32,199 bases of DNA, from positions 1 through 32,199 of IMG/VR virus record IMGVR_UViG_3300025853_000368, one strand, 5' to 3'. The notes beneath the pieces were generated by a model, which was not told where the DNA came from, ran no database searches, and worked only from the letters and a program-made list of their open reading frames with translations. This DNA comes from a virus. This document shows, one piece after another, positions 1 through 7,300 of this stretch. The translations under genes and the position numbers were made by a program. Every line of letters begins with the position of its first letter. Within the stretch, counting starts at the first letter, position 1.

Positions 1-144
1 CACCCCTGTCAGCCATGCCATTCTCTTGAGGACGTTCTTACCGACGTCTGCATACACTTTGTTCAAGGCGACTTCAGCAGCTCTCTCCGCAATCGCTTCG
101 ATCTGCGCGTCGGTCAATGGGAGGTTCTGCTTATCGTCGCTCAT
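1..144 (-). CDS. Small hypothetical phage protein, 3' end cut by the window edge
   Basis: Only the first 48 residues are present; the reading frame is still open at base 1. It begins with ATG at 144 and reads MSDDKQNLPLTDAQIEAIAE, then a short charged helix and a VGKNVLKRMAW-type stretch that turns hydrophobic at the cut (AWLTGV). Small proteins of this build, an acidic N-terminal helix followed by a membrane segment, are common just after tail-fibre genes of podoviruses. I infer that a transmembrane segment follows outside the window. The start lies 4 nt after the stop of the preceding gene, so it is the last visible gene of the late minus-strand operon. Function not recognised; a holin-like or virion-associated membrane role is possible but unproven. 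Confidence 0.6.
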   Translation of the reverse strand, partial: MSDDKQNLPLTDAQIEAIAERAAEVALNKVYADVGKNVLKRMAWLTGV

Positions 145-148
145 TTAC

Positions 149-475
149 TTACTCCGCTGCGGCCCAAGGCAACCCTGATACGGTTGCTGGTGATCTTTGC
201 TCGTCGATCCTACCCTGCAATGCCGTTTCAATCTCAGCAACTTTCTCAGCACCGCCCAATGCGTTCTGCACCCAACCAACAACAGTGGCTTCAGTGAGGT
301 CTGCAAAGGCGACATAGTCGTCTGCTGAAGGGTCTGGTGTGAACGACTGACTGCCGTATGCACCCATTGTGTGTTCACCGTCTACACCGTCTACACGGTA
401 GTGTGCGACAACAACGCCTTTAGCGTCATCGTTGGTGCGTTCTAGGTTTGCGATAGTCCAAGTGAATGTAGTCAT
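149..475 (-). CDS. Conserved small phage protein downstream of the tail fibre (DUF7936-like)
   Basis: The protein has 108 residues. It opens with MTTFTWTIANLERTNDDAKG, continues with VVVAHYRVDGVDGEHTMGAY and SFTPDPSADDYVAF, and ends with EAQ-like IDEQRSPATVSGLPWAA. The pattern of TW.I..LER, then V.HWRV-type strand, then F.PDP, then a final SGLPW matches by memory a family of short beta-rich proteins found beside tail fibres in many marine and soil phages (DUF7936). Biochemical role unknown; it may be a fibre-associated virion protein or fibre chaperone, which is inference from position. It starts 3 nt after the tail-fibre stop and is followed 4 nt later by the next gene, so it is co-transcribed with them. 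No signal peptide or membrane segment is visible. Confidence 0.75.
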   Translation of the reverse strand: MTTFTWTIANLERTNDDAKGVVVAHYRVDGVDGEHTMGAYGSQSFTPDPSADDYVAFADLTEATVVGWVQNALGGAEKVAEIETALQGRIDEQRSPATVSGLPWAAAE

Positions 476-478
476 TGT

Positions 479-3400
479 TTAGTTTCCTTCTAGTGTTTCA
501 ATACGGGCTAACAAGTCAGCCTGTGTAGTTTCAAGTGTTTCAATCTTTGCAATGGCTTCCTGCAATGCCGCAGTCAGTAGCGGTACTAACTTGCTCTGGT
601 CAATACCTTGGTAAACTGGGTTACCATCATCGTCTACTTCATTGTGTGTACCAGTGACCGACTCAGGAACTACCGTTTGCGCTTCATGTGCTAAGAAGCC
701 GTCAACCGTTGTAGCGTCATCATCAACAATAAAGTTAAAACGCTTTGGTGCAAGTGCTTTGACACGGGTGATTGCACCTGTCATGTCAACTACGTTTTCT
801 TTCAAGCGATAGTCGGATGTGGTGTTGTAGGACGTTGATGAGGTTGTTACTCGTATATTACCTACGGGATTTCCACCTCTCTTAAACTCAATAGCATTTC
901 CGTCATCCGTCTGCCTGTTGACAGTTAAACAAGGCCGTCCCTGCGACTGAAAACCAACAGAGCCATCGACACAAAATATAGCTCCTGTGTCTGCGACTGG
1001 GGTTGTAGTATTGATAAGCACATCACCATCAGAAGCAACACGCATACGTTCTGTTGGTCTAGTGTCAGTAGTTACATCCCTTGTACCAAAGACCAAAGCA
1101 CCATTTGTATTGCCCGTACCAGTTGTTACCAAATATGCAATAGATGCAGGGGCATAACTCCCATAACCTCCAAAAGTAATCGGAACGTACTTACCAGTAT
1201 TATTTCCACCTTGCACTCTTACACTATTTGCAAAGTCTCCGAATGTGGTTAGTCCTTCACCAATGTAAGTATCTAAAGTTGCATTTGGACTACTCGTCCC
1301 AATCCCTACGTTACCACTGGAGTCGATGCGCATACGCTCTGCGTTACCCGTACCAAATCGCAAACTACCACTTTCACAGTTTGAAATTGCGGCTTCTGTA
1401 CCTTGCAGAGTAAGGCCAAGACCTCTGTTCCCGCCTGTTGCAGGATCAGTAAGTTTAAGAGTTGCACCGTTGACGTTATTAACTTGAGCCACAGTACCGC
1501 TAGCATTAACAGACAATCCCGCAAGACTACTGTCTATTGTAGGAGTTGTCGTACCAATCCCTACGTTACCACCAGTAAAATAAGAATCTCCATCTGAATG
1601 TAATTGAACTTTTACATTTGTACTAACACCTTGACCGTGAACAGTTAAATATCCATCACCATCAGCTTGCGCACCTATCCGAACAATCTCGTGGTCGTTA
1701 TCATTTGTTGCTTGAAACGCTAATGTACTTCCATCAGTTGCATTTTTTGTTTCTAATCTGGCACTAGGACTACTCGTCCCAATCCCCAAAGACTCCGCAC
1801 TCGCATCCCAGAACAGCTTAGGTGTCGTGCCAGTGTCTTCGTAGAAGGAGATGTCGCCGTTTCCTTCAATGGTTAGACGATCTAATAATCCTCCTTGTGC
1901 TGTTCTTAACTTAATAGTTCCCTGCTCTGAACCATTAGTAATGTTAGAACTGATGCCTTGTATCTCTGCATAATTTGTTGGAGTCCCTGTGGAATCATCG
2001 CCCTGAAATAAAACAATTCCTAAAGCATCGTTATTCGCAGGGGACGCACTGTCTTTTTGCAGTACAACATACGGAGCAGTATTGTCAGAGTTTGTGTTTT
2101 TAAGTCTTACTTCTGGCCTATAAGAAGATGCTGACTCAAGCGTCAATAAATCATCAGCCGTGATTGTGCCTGTTACGTCAATGCCAGAGGTATTAACTTG
2201 GACTCTTTGCAATCCATTATGATACAAATATAGTTCACCACCAGATTGTGCTGTAAGGTAATTTGCACCTAACGTGTCTTGAAGTCTAAGATTTGTTCCT
2301 TGAATGAAAAAGTTAGCTGTGCCGGACTCTGTAATATAAGATTCGCCCGTAGCTCCATCATGATAAATCTGTAAATCCGACCCCGCACCAAAGATGGCTT
2401 TGTCGTTGTCGCCAAATGTAATGTCGTTGCCGTTAGTGTCTAGGTTACCGCCAAGCTGAGGAGTCGCATCACCAACAATGTCAGTCAGGCCGGCTGTGAT
2501 CGATGCCCAAGATGTACCGTCGTAATACTTCAGCGCGTTGTCTGTTGTATTAAAGAACAGGTCACCTTCATCCAAGCTAGTGGATGGGTCTGCGCTGCCG
2601 ATGCGGTATGTATTCGCAAACGACTGAACGTCTGTCAGGTTCGTCGCAACAGTAGAGACGTCGCTGATTGCAGCGCCAACCGCGTTGACGTTACTGATCG
2701 ACCCGGCAACTGTTCCAATGTTGTTAGAACCAGTCAGGTCTGTTGCGACAGTACCGATATCTGCTGCGTCGCCAGCAACTGCTGTTACGTCAGATGAGAT
2801 ACCAGCAACTGTTGTGACGTTGCCGCTAATCCCAGCGACCGTTGTGATGTTTGCTGAGTTACCAGCAGCCGTTGTGACGTCAGACGAAATGCCGGCCACT
2901 GTGTTGACGTCAGCGATATTTGCACCGACTGTCTCAATCTCAGAGACTGCTTCCTGCAAATCGTCAGCGACCACCTGTACCGCTGCCAGCTGGTCCTGTA
3001 CGTCTTGAATGTCGCCAGAGATGTTTGCGACAGCAGTGACGTCAGAGCTAATCCCGGCAACCGTTGTGACGTTTGCGCTGTTGCTGGCAACCGTGTTGAC
3101 GCTCGCCATGTTTGTGGCAACTGTTCCAATGTCCGTTGCATCGGCTGCAACCGATGTGACGTTTGCACTGATACCGGCCACTGTTGTGACATCAGATGAG
3201 ATGCCAGCGACTGTGTTGACGTTTGAAATATTTGTGGCCACTGTGCCAATGTCGGTTGCGTCACCAGCAACGGCAGTGACGTTTGCAGAAATCCCTGCGA
3301 CCGTCGTGACATTACCGCTGATCCCCGCAACTGTATTGACGTTTGCGATGTTCGTTGCAACCGCACCGATATCCGTACCGTCTGCTGCAACTGTGGTGAC

Positions 3401-4288
3401 GTCTGAGTCAATCGCCGCAACAGATGAAACATCGCTGCTGATCCCGGCGACTGTGTTGACGTCTGAGATGTTCGTCGCAACTGTTGTGACGTTTGCGTTG
3501 TTCCCAGCAACAGTGCTGACATTACTGCTAATTCCAGCCACTGTGTTGACGTTGCTGATATTGCTGGACACAGTGCCAATATCTGAGGCATCCGCTGCCA
3601 CAGATGTTACATCCGAGCTAATCCCTGCGACTGTGGTGACGTTGCCCGAAATGTTAGCGACTGTGGTGACGTTGGTGTTGTTGGCTGCAACTGTCTGGAT
3701 TGCATCCGTTGCGTCTGTGCCGTCTTCGATGTCGGCCAAGGTTGCAATGTCTGCTGTGATCGCCGCAAGGGATGAGACGTCTGCGATTGTTGGACCGGCC
3801 TCTGGGTTACCTGTTGTGGCGTTGAATCCGAGAACAGCGCCAGCGCGATCTGCCTTGGCTGGCAATGTCATGTCGATCCCTGTTGGATCAAAGACCGGCG
3901 CGGTTAATGCGCGGTCCACCCGCTCAGAGATTTGCTGATCAAAGATGATCGCTGAATCAAGCTGCTCGTTGAGCGCCGCAGCGCGCAAGTCACCAGCTGT
4001 CACAAAGTCAGTGGTACGCTCAATGTCCCGAGCGCCAACGATGATGATGGTGTCGTCTGCGTCTGGAGTCGTTGGGACGTTAGTTCCGACAACAATGGTG
4101 ACAGAGCCTGTGCCGTTTGCATTGATGGTGACCGTGTAATCAGTGGTCAGTGTCAGCAGCGTTGTGTTGAAGTAAACTGCGACGTCATTTTCGTCCAGGA
4201 TTTCAAAGTTAAATGCGTAAGGACCAACGCCAGCCGAACCGGTGTATGATACTTTTCGCGTTACCGCGTTGATGTTGTAGTCAGCCAT
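479..4288 (-). CDS. Tail fibre/receptor-binding protein with T7-type N-terminus, decapeptide repeats and C-terminal S74 chaperone
   Basis: The protein has 1269 residues. Residues 1-150 resemble the T7 gp17 N-terminal domain that anchors fibres to the tail (NAVTRKVSYTGSAGVGPYAF, then a DYTVTINANGTGSVTIV strand). Residues about 197-427 and 457-555 are near-perfect ten-residue repeats of the VNTVAGISSD type, split by a helical segment rich in QDVQDQLAAVQ. Residues 560-1150 hold phage shaft/receptor motifs: LQIYHDGATGES, and NVGIGTSSP-type motifs several times. The C-terminus carries a peptidase S74 intramolecular chaperone; the S-D-Y-R-L-K signature puts the probable catalytic Ser at 1158 and Lys at 1163, and a coiled coil ends the protein. 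By analogy with endosialidase-type fibres, the last ~112 residues would self-cleave after trimerisation. AGAGGA lies 9 nt before the ATG. It probably binds the host surface; the receptor is unknown. Confidence 0.93.
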   Translation of the reverse strand: MADYNINAVTRKVSYTGSAGVGPYAFNFEILDENDVAVYFNTTLLTLTTDYTVTINANGTGSVTIVVGTNVPTTPDADDTIIIVGARDIERTTDFVTAGDLRAAALNEQLDSAIIFDQQISERVDRALTAPVFDPTGIDMTLPAKADRAGAVLGFNATTGNPEAGPTIADVSSLAAITADIATLADIEDGTDATDAIQTVAANNTNVTTVANISGNVTTVAGISSDVTSVAADASDIGTVSSNISNVNTVAGISSNVSTVAGNNANVTTVATNISDVNTVAGISSDVSSVAAIDSDVTTVAADGTDIGAVATNIANVNTVAGISGNVTTVAGISANVTAVAGDATDIGTVATNISNVNTVAGISSDVTTVAGISANVTSVAADATDIGTVATNMASVNTVASNSANVTTVAGISSDVTAVANISGDIQDVQDQLAAVQVVADDLQEAVSEIETVGANIADVNTVAGISSDVTTAAGNSANITTVAGISGNVTTVAGISSDVTAVAGDAADIGTVATDLTGSNNIGTVAGSISNVNAVGAAISDVSTVATNLTDVQSFANTYRIGSADPSTSLDEGDLFFNTTDNALKYYDGTSWASITAGLTDIVGDATPQLGGNLDTNGNDITFGDNDKAIFGAGSDLQIYHDGATGESYITESGTANFFIQGTNLRLQDTLGANYLTAQSGGELYLYHNGLQRVQVNTSGIDVTGTITADDLLTLESASSYRPEVRLKNTNSDNTAPYVVLQKDSASPANNDALGIVLFQGDDSTGTPTNYAEIQGISSNITNGSEQGTIKLRTAQGGLLDRLTIEGNGDISFYEDTGTTPKLFWDASAESLGIGTSSPSARLETKNATDGSTLAFQATNDNDHEIVRIGAQADGDGYLTVHGQGVSTNVKVQLHSDGDSYFTGGNVGIGTTTPTIDSSLAGLSVNASGTVAQVNNVNGATLKLTDPATGGNRGLGLTLQGTEAAISNCESGSLRFGTGNAERMRIDSSGNVGIGTSSPNATLDTYIGEGLTTFGDFANSVRVQGGNNTGKYVPITFGGYGSYAPASIAYLVTTGTGNTNGALVFGTRDVTTDTRPTERMRVASDGDVLINTTTPVADTGAIFCVDGSVGFQSQGRPCLTVNRQTDDGNAIEFKRGGNPVGNIRVTTSSTSYNTTSDYRLKENVVDMTGAITRVKALAPKRFNFIVDDDATTVDGFLAHEAQTVVPESVTGTHNEVDDDGNPVYQGIDQSKLVPLLTAALQEAIAKIETLETTQADLLARIETLEGN
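2624..2920 (-). repeat. Tandem 30-bp/10-residue repeat array in the tail-fibre gene, block 2
   Basis: A second, shorter block of the same decapeptide covers residues about 457-555 (VNTVAGISSD, ITTVAGISGN, VTAVAGDAAD and similar). It is separated from block 1 by a ~30-residue helical stretch. One unit is lengthened by three residues (DLTGSNN), which breaks the strict 30-bp register near 2700-2740. Confidence 0.85.
3008..3700 (-). repeat. Tandem 30-bp/10-residue repeat array in the tail-fibre gene, block 1
   Basis: About 23 consecutive ten-residue units with the consensus V-[TNS]-[TS]-V-A-[GAT]-x-x-x-[DN] (for example VNTVAGISSD, VTTVAGISAN, IGTVATNISN) span residues 197-427. The unit beginning with Ile-Gly recurs every four units in the second half, so a 40-residue (120-bp) higher-order repeat is superimposed. 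On the plus strand it shows as recurring CAGCGACTGT/GTTGACGTT words. Such arrays probably form a trimeric fibrous shaft; that is inference. Confidence 0.9.
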
Positions 4289-4346
4289 TTACTAAGTCCT
4301 CTGAATTACTTGCCTTTTTACCATATTTCCGTTTGGACATCATCAT
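4281..4346 (-). CDS. Possible 21-residue basic micro-ORF between ejection protein and tail fibre
   Basis: A short frame of 21 codons begins with three consecutive ATGs overlapping the stop of the large ejection protein (ATGA) and ends 8 nt inside the tail-fibre gene. It bridges the whole 54-nt gap. The product is basic at its start (MSKRKYGKKASNSED). Tiny basic proteins with KRKYGKK-like sequences occur in phage structural operons, but at this length the frame may be chance, or may only keep ribosomes moving toward the fibre start. No separate ribosome binding site is clear. Low confidence. Confidence 0.22.
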   Translation of the reverse strand: MMMSKRKYGKKASNSEDLVNG

Positions 4347-7300
4347 TGTGCCGCGTTAACTTTTTCAGCAAGCTCTGGGTATTCTGACAACATTCGATCG
4401 CGCGCTATTGTGCGCTGCGTCGAGATAATATTGTTCAGTGCATTGAGCTTATCTTCTTTTGTTGGATAGGATTGGTACTGATCTGAGAATATTTCATCCT
4501 GCAATCTTGGGAGCAGAACTAGAGACACGTCATACTCTGAATGCTCTGGAGGGAATCCCATCGCATCTAAAGTATTCGTCAGCTCGATCCACCGATTGTA
4601 TTGCTCTGAGTTGAGCTGCACTCCGCTGATCTTTTGTGGAGTACGGCTTACGCCTCCGCCCAGGTAAACCATTTCCTCATCAACCGGAGAGTAGGTTGTG
4701 TTTTTAATGCGTACTGGTGACCAAAATTCCCAGCCAGCTCCAGTGCCTACAGTCATAACTTCGCCCCATTCGTTAAGACGTGGCGGTAAGTCCTGGTTAA
4801 AGAAAGGATTGTTTGCCTTGGCCTTGTTAAGCGCTGTATAGAATCCCTGCATCCAAGCCGGTGCATCGGTAATGTCCATCGGAACAGAGACTTCTACGCC
4901 ATCAATCTCTTTGGTTGTTGTAAGTAATGGAACCGTTCCCGCTTCTGGCATTGTCTGGCGTGCTGTTGGGTCTTGCAGTCTGCCGACACCTTTGGAGAAA
5001 GAGCTAGTGCCAGGCATAACCATCGTTAATGCGGCGCCCCCAACTTTCTCTGTCAACAGTCTCTGTAATTGCTCACTGCGAACCCTTGGGTCTGGGTTCA
5101 TCATCGCCATGCCAAGCTCTTGCACACCTTGCAAGAAAGGCATCTGCAATGCGTACTCAGAGACGCTCAGTGTCGCTGCTGTTGCAAGCGCATCCAGTAC
5201 GTCAGGGTTTTCTTCGTACTGCGCGTAATACGCAAAGTCAGCCGCCATGGCTAACACGCCAGAGACTGGGTCAAACCGAGAGTAAGTAATTGATAAGTAA
5301 GTGCCGTCTTCCTGGCGTACATTCACAGAGTACGGTTGGAACCCAAGGTTACTTGTCCACGCTGCGCGTGCTCTTGGGTCGGTTGGGCCTGCGCCTGTGA
5401 TGATCACGTCGTTGTCTTCGCCATACAGACCCATTGACAACCAGCCCATCATGCCCATGACCATCGACCCGGTAGCAATACGGCTCATTGCCATGTCAGC
5501 TTCGCGCCCACCTGCCTTGATCTGGCTTAATGTTTTAGGGTGAAGTAAAGCAAGCGGTGATCTCGCAAAGGTTTCGCCCATGACGTTTGTTGGCGTCTTG
5601 AAGAACGGTACGAATAACTTGATTAAAGGATGTGACATAGCGCGTTGCAGGTCGCCAAGGAATCCATCCATATCACCCTGGAAAGTCAGCTTGCGTGCCG
5701 CCTCGTCTGCTGACCGGACCATATCCAGTGGAGGGTCCATCAGGATTTTGGTCTTGCGCTCGACGTATGCTGCCTTGGCTTCATCAACTGTTTTGCCGGC
5801 TGCAAGTAATTCATCGTACAGATTCGCCGCATCAATTTCTGCTAGCTGATAAATTTGTGATCTGCGCGCAATGCCCTTGAAGAACTCGTCCTCCGCAAGC
5901 AAAGCTCGACCGCCCATCCTGGCAACGATGCCCATCGTGTTGACGAACGCAGCGCCAACATTTCCCTTTCTAATTTCTTGAACAACTACTCTTGGGTCGC
6001 CTGTCGTACCAATGGCTCTGCGCTCACGCACGTCAATTTTCGACGCGACGTCAGAGGCCTCTTCGGTAAACGCTGTTTTACCTGCGACCAGAAAAGAATC
6101 AAACGCACTGGCGCGGATGCCTTCTAACTGCGCTAGCGCTTCACGCGCACGCACGCGATCGGCGTTGCCTGTAATGCCAGAGCGCACTTTCCCGATGCCT
6201 GACGCGACAGCTGTCTCCAAAGAGCGCAGCATCATGAATGACGTATTGCCTGCAATGTTGACCATGTGCGTCACGGGAGAGGTAAGGATTGAGTTAATCC
6301 AAACCTCAATCATTGCGTCAACGCCCCTGGCTATTAAGCCTTTCTTAGCAAAATCAACTTGCTGACCAGGATCAAGAACCATAAACAATTCAAGCATATG
6401 CTCGACGCTTCTTGCATTCTGCAGGTCATACAGATTTGTCATGACGTCAGCTGGGTTAGGGAAGCCAGCTTTGTTCAAAGCTGACGCGACGTACAATGCG
6501 CGACCAGCTTCAGATGAAGCGCCAGATACGTTGGCGGCAATTTGAGATACTAGCGTAACCATTTGCCCTGCTTTCAATACAGCAGCATCACGCTCTGGAC
6601 CGGCAGGCATTCCATCAAATACTGCAATGGCTTCTCTTGTCTGGTCAATTGAAGCCTTGAGCCCGATGATCCCCGCAAGCAGATCTTCAGCACTTGCAGC
6701 ATCTCCAGGCGCACGCTGTGTCCAATCATAGATCACGCGCTGCATGTCTTGGCTGCTAGCCAGATCGGTTAACGCTTCGATGTTTAACGTGCCTCGCCGA
6801 GCTTGCTCAAACAGCGCTGCGTTGTTTTGTTTTAGCGAATCAAGGAATGTGGCAAGATCCATTTCACCGCCGGCTGCAGCGATGTCTGGGAGGTTGAGTC
6901 CTTTAACGTAGTTTCCACCAAGGCCTTCGTTTAACGCATCAACAGTGGCTTGGTCTGCCTCTCGAACCAGTAATGTTGAACCAACCTTTTGAATCGGCTC
7001 AGGTGATAGCGGGGATACAACGCGCTTCTCTGCTTCAGCTGTGCGCTTTGCCATTCCTTCTAATGCATTGGAAACAACGCTGCCCAGCCCTGCAACCTGA
7101 TCCTCTGGCTTCGGAACTTCTGGTTGTTCTGCTGGGGCAAGAGGGTCAAAGGCTGGGTCTTCCTGTAAAGGAACGCCATTGTCTGTCAGCACAGGGTCAA
7201 CAGGGTCAATCACTCCAGGCTGAGTAGAGTGGACAATGTCTTGCTCTAAAGCAGCAACGACTGTGTCTTCAACCTTGTCCTGTATTTTCTTTTCGATCAC
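4343..7300 (-). CDS. Large internal virion / DNA-ejection protein (T7 gp16-position)
   Basis: The protein has 985 residues. It starts with GTG at 7300, in a GTGA overlap with the upstream gene, and GGAGG lies 7 nt before it. The N-terminal ~110 residues are acidic and proline-rich. The middle carries ARMGGRALLAEDEFFKGIAR (about residue 450) and a basic-hydrophobic stretch around KLFVPFFKTPTNVMGE, followed by a hydrophobic region MVMGMMGWLSMGLYG (about 620-640). These motifs recur in very large podovirus internal/ejection proteins, which form the channel for genome delivery through the envelope. No lysozyme or transglycosylase active site is evident. Its place between the other core proteins and the fibre matches gp16 of T7. 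Assignment rests on position and these motifs, not on clear T7 similarity. Confidence 0.75.
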   Translation of the reverse strand: MIEKKIQDKVEDTVVAALEQDIVHSTQPGVIDPVDPVLTDNGVPLQEDPAFDPLAPAEQPEVPKPEDQVAGLGSVVSNALEGMAKRTAEAEKRVVSPLSPEPIQKVGSTLLVREADQATVDALNEGLGGNYVKGLNLPDIAAAGGEMDLATFLDSLKQNNAALFEQARRGTLNIEALTDLASSQDMQRVIYDWTQRAPGDAASAEDLLAGIIGLKASIDQTREAIAVFDGMPAGPERDAAVLKAGQMVTLVSQIAANVSGASSEAGRALYVASALNKAGFPNPADVMTNLYDLQNARSVEHMLELFMVLDPGQQVDFAKKGLIARGVDAMIEVWINSILTSPVTHMVNIAGNTSFMMLRSLETAVASGIGKVRSGITGNADRVRAREALAQLEGIRASAFDSFLVAGKTAFTEEASDVASKIDVRERRAIGTTGDPRVVVQEIRKGNVGAAFVNTMGIVARMGGRALLAEDEFFKGIARRSQIYQLAEIDAANLYDELLAAGKTVDEAKAAYVERKTKILMDPPLDMVRSADEAARKLTFQGDMDGFLGDLQRAMSHPLIKLFVPFFKTPTNVMGETFARSPLALLHPKTLSQIKAGGREADMAMSRIATGSMVMGMMGWLSMGLYGEDNDVIITGAGPTDPRARAAWTSNLGFQPYSVNVRQEDGTYLSITYSRFDPVSGVLAMAADFAYYAQYEENPDVLDALATAATLSVSEYALQMPFLQGVQELGMAMMNPDPRVRSEQLQRLLTEKVGGAALTMVMPGTSSFSKGVGRLQDPTARQTMPEAGTVPLLTTTKEIDGVEVSVPMDITDAPAWMQGFYTALNKAKANNPFFNQDLPPRLNEWGEVMTVGTGAGWEFWSPVRIKNTTYSPVDEEMVYLGGGVSRTPQKISGVQLNSEQYNRWIELTNTLDAMGFPPEHSEYDVSLVLLPRLQDEIFSDQYQSYPTKEDKLNALNNIISTQRTIARDRMLSEYPELAEKVNAAQ

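Noticed and set aside
2785-3591. 268-codon frame on the minus strand in another frame of the fibre
   Set aside because: Out-of-frame shadow of the decapeptide repeats; low-complexity Ser/Gln/Leu product.
3009-3938. 309-codon open frame on the plus strand across the fibre repeats
   Set aside because: It is an antisense by-product of the 30-bp repeat; its translation is an Ala/Thr/Val repeat with no ribosome binding site.
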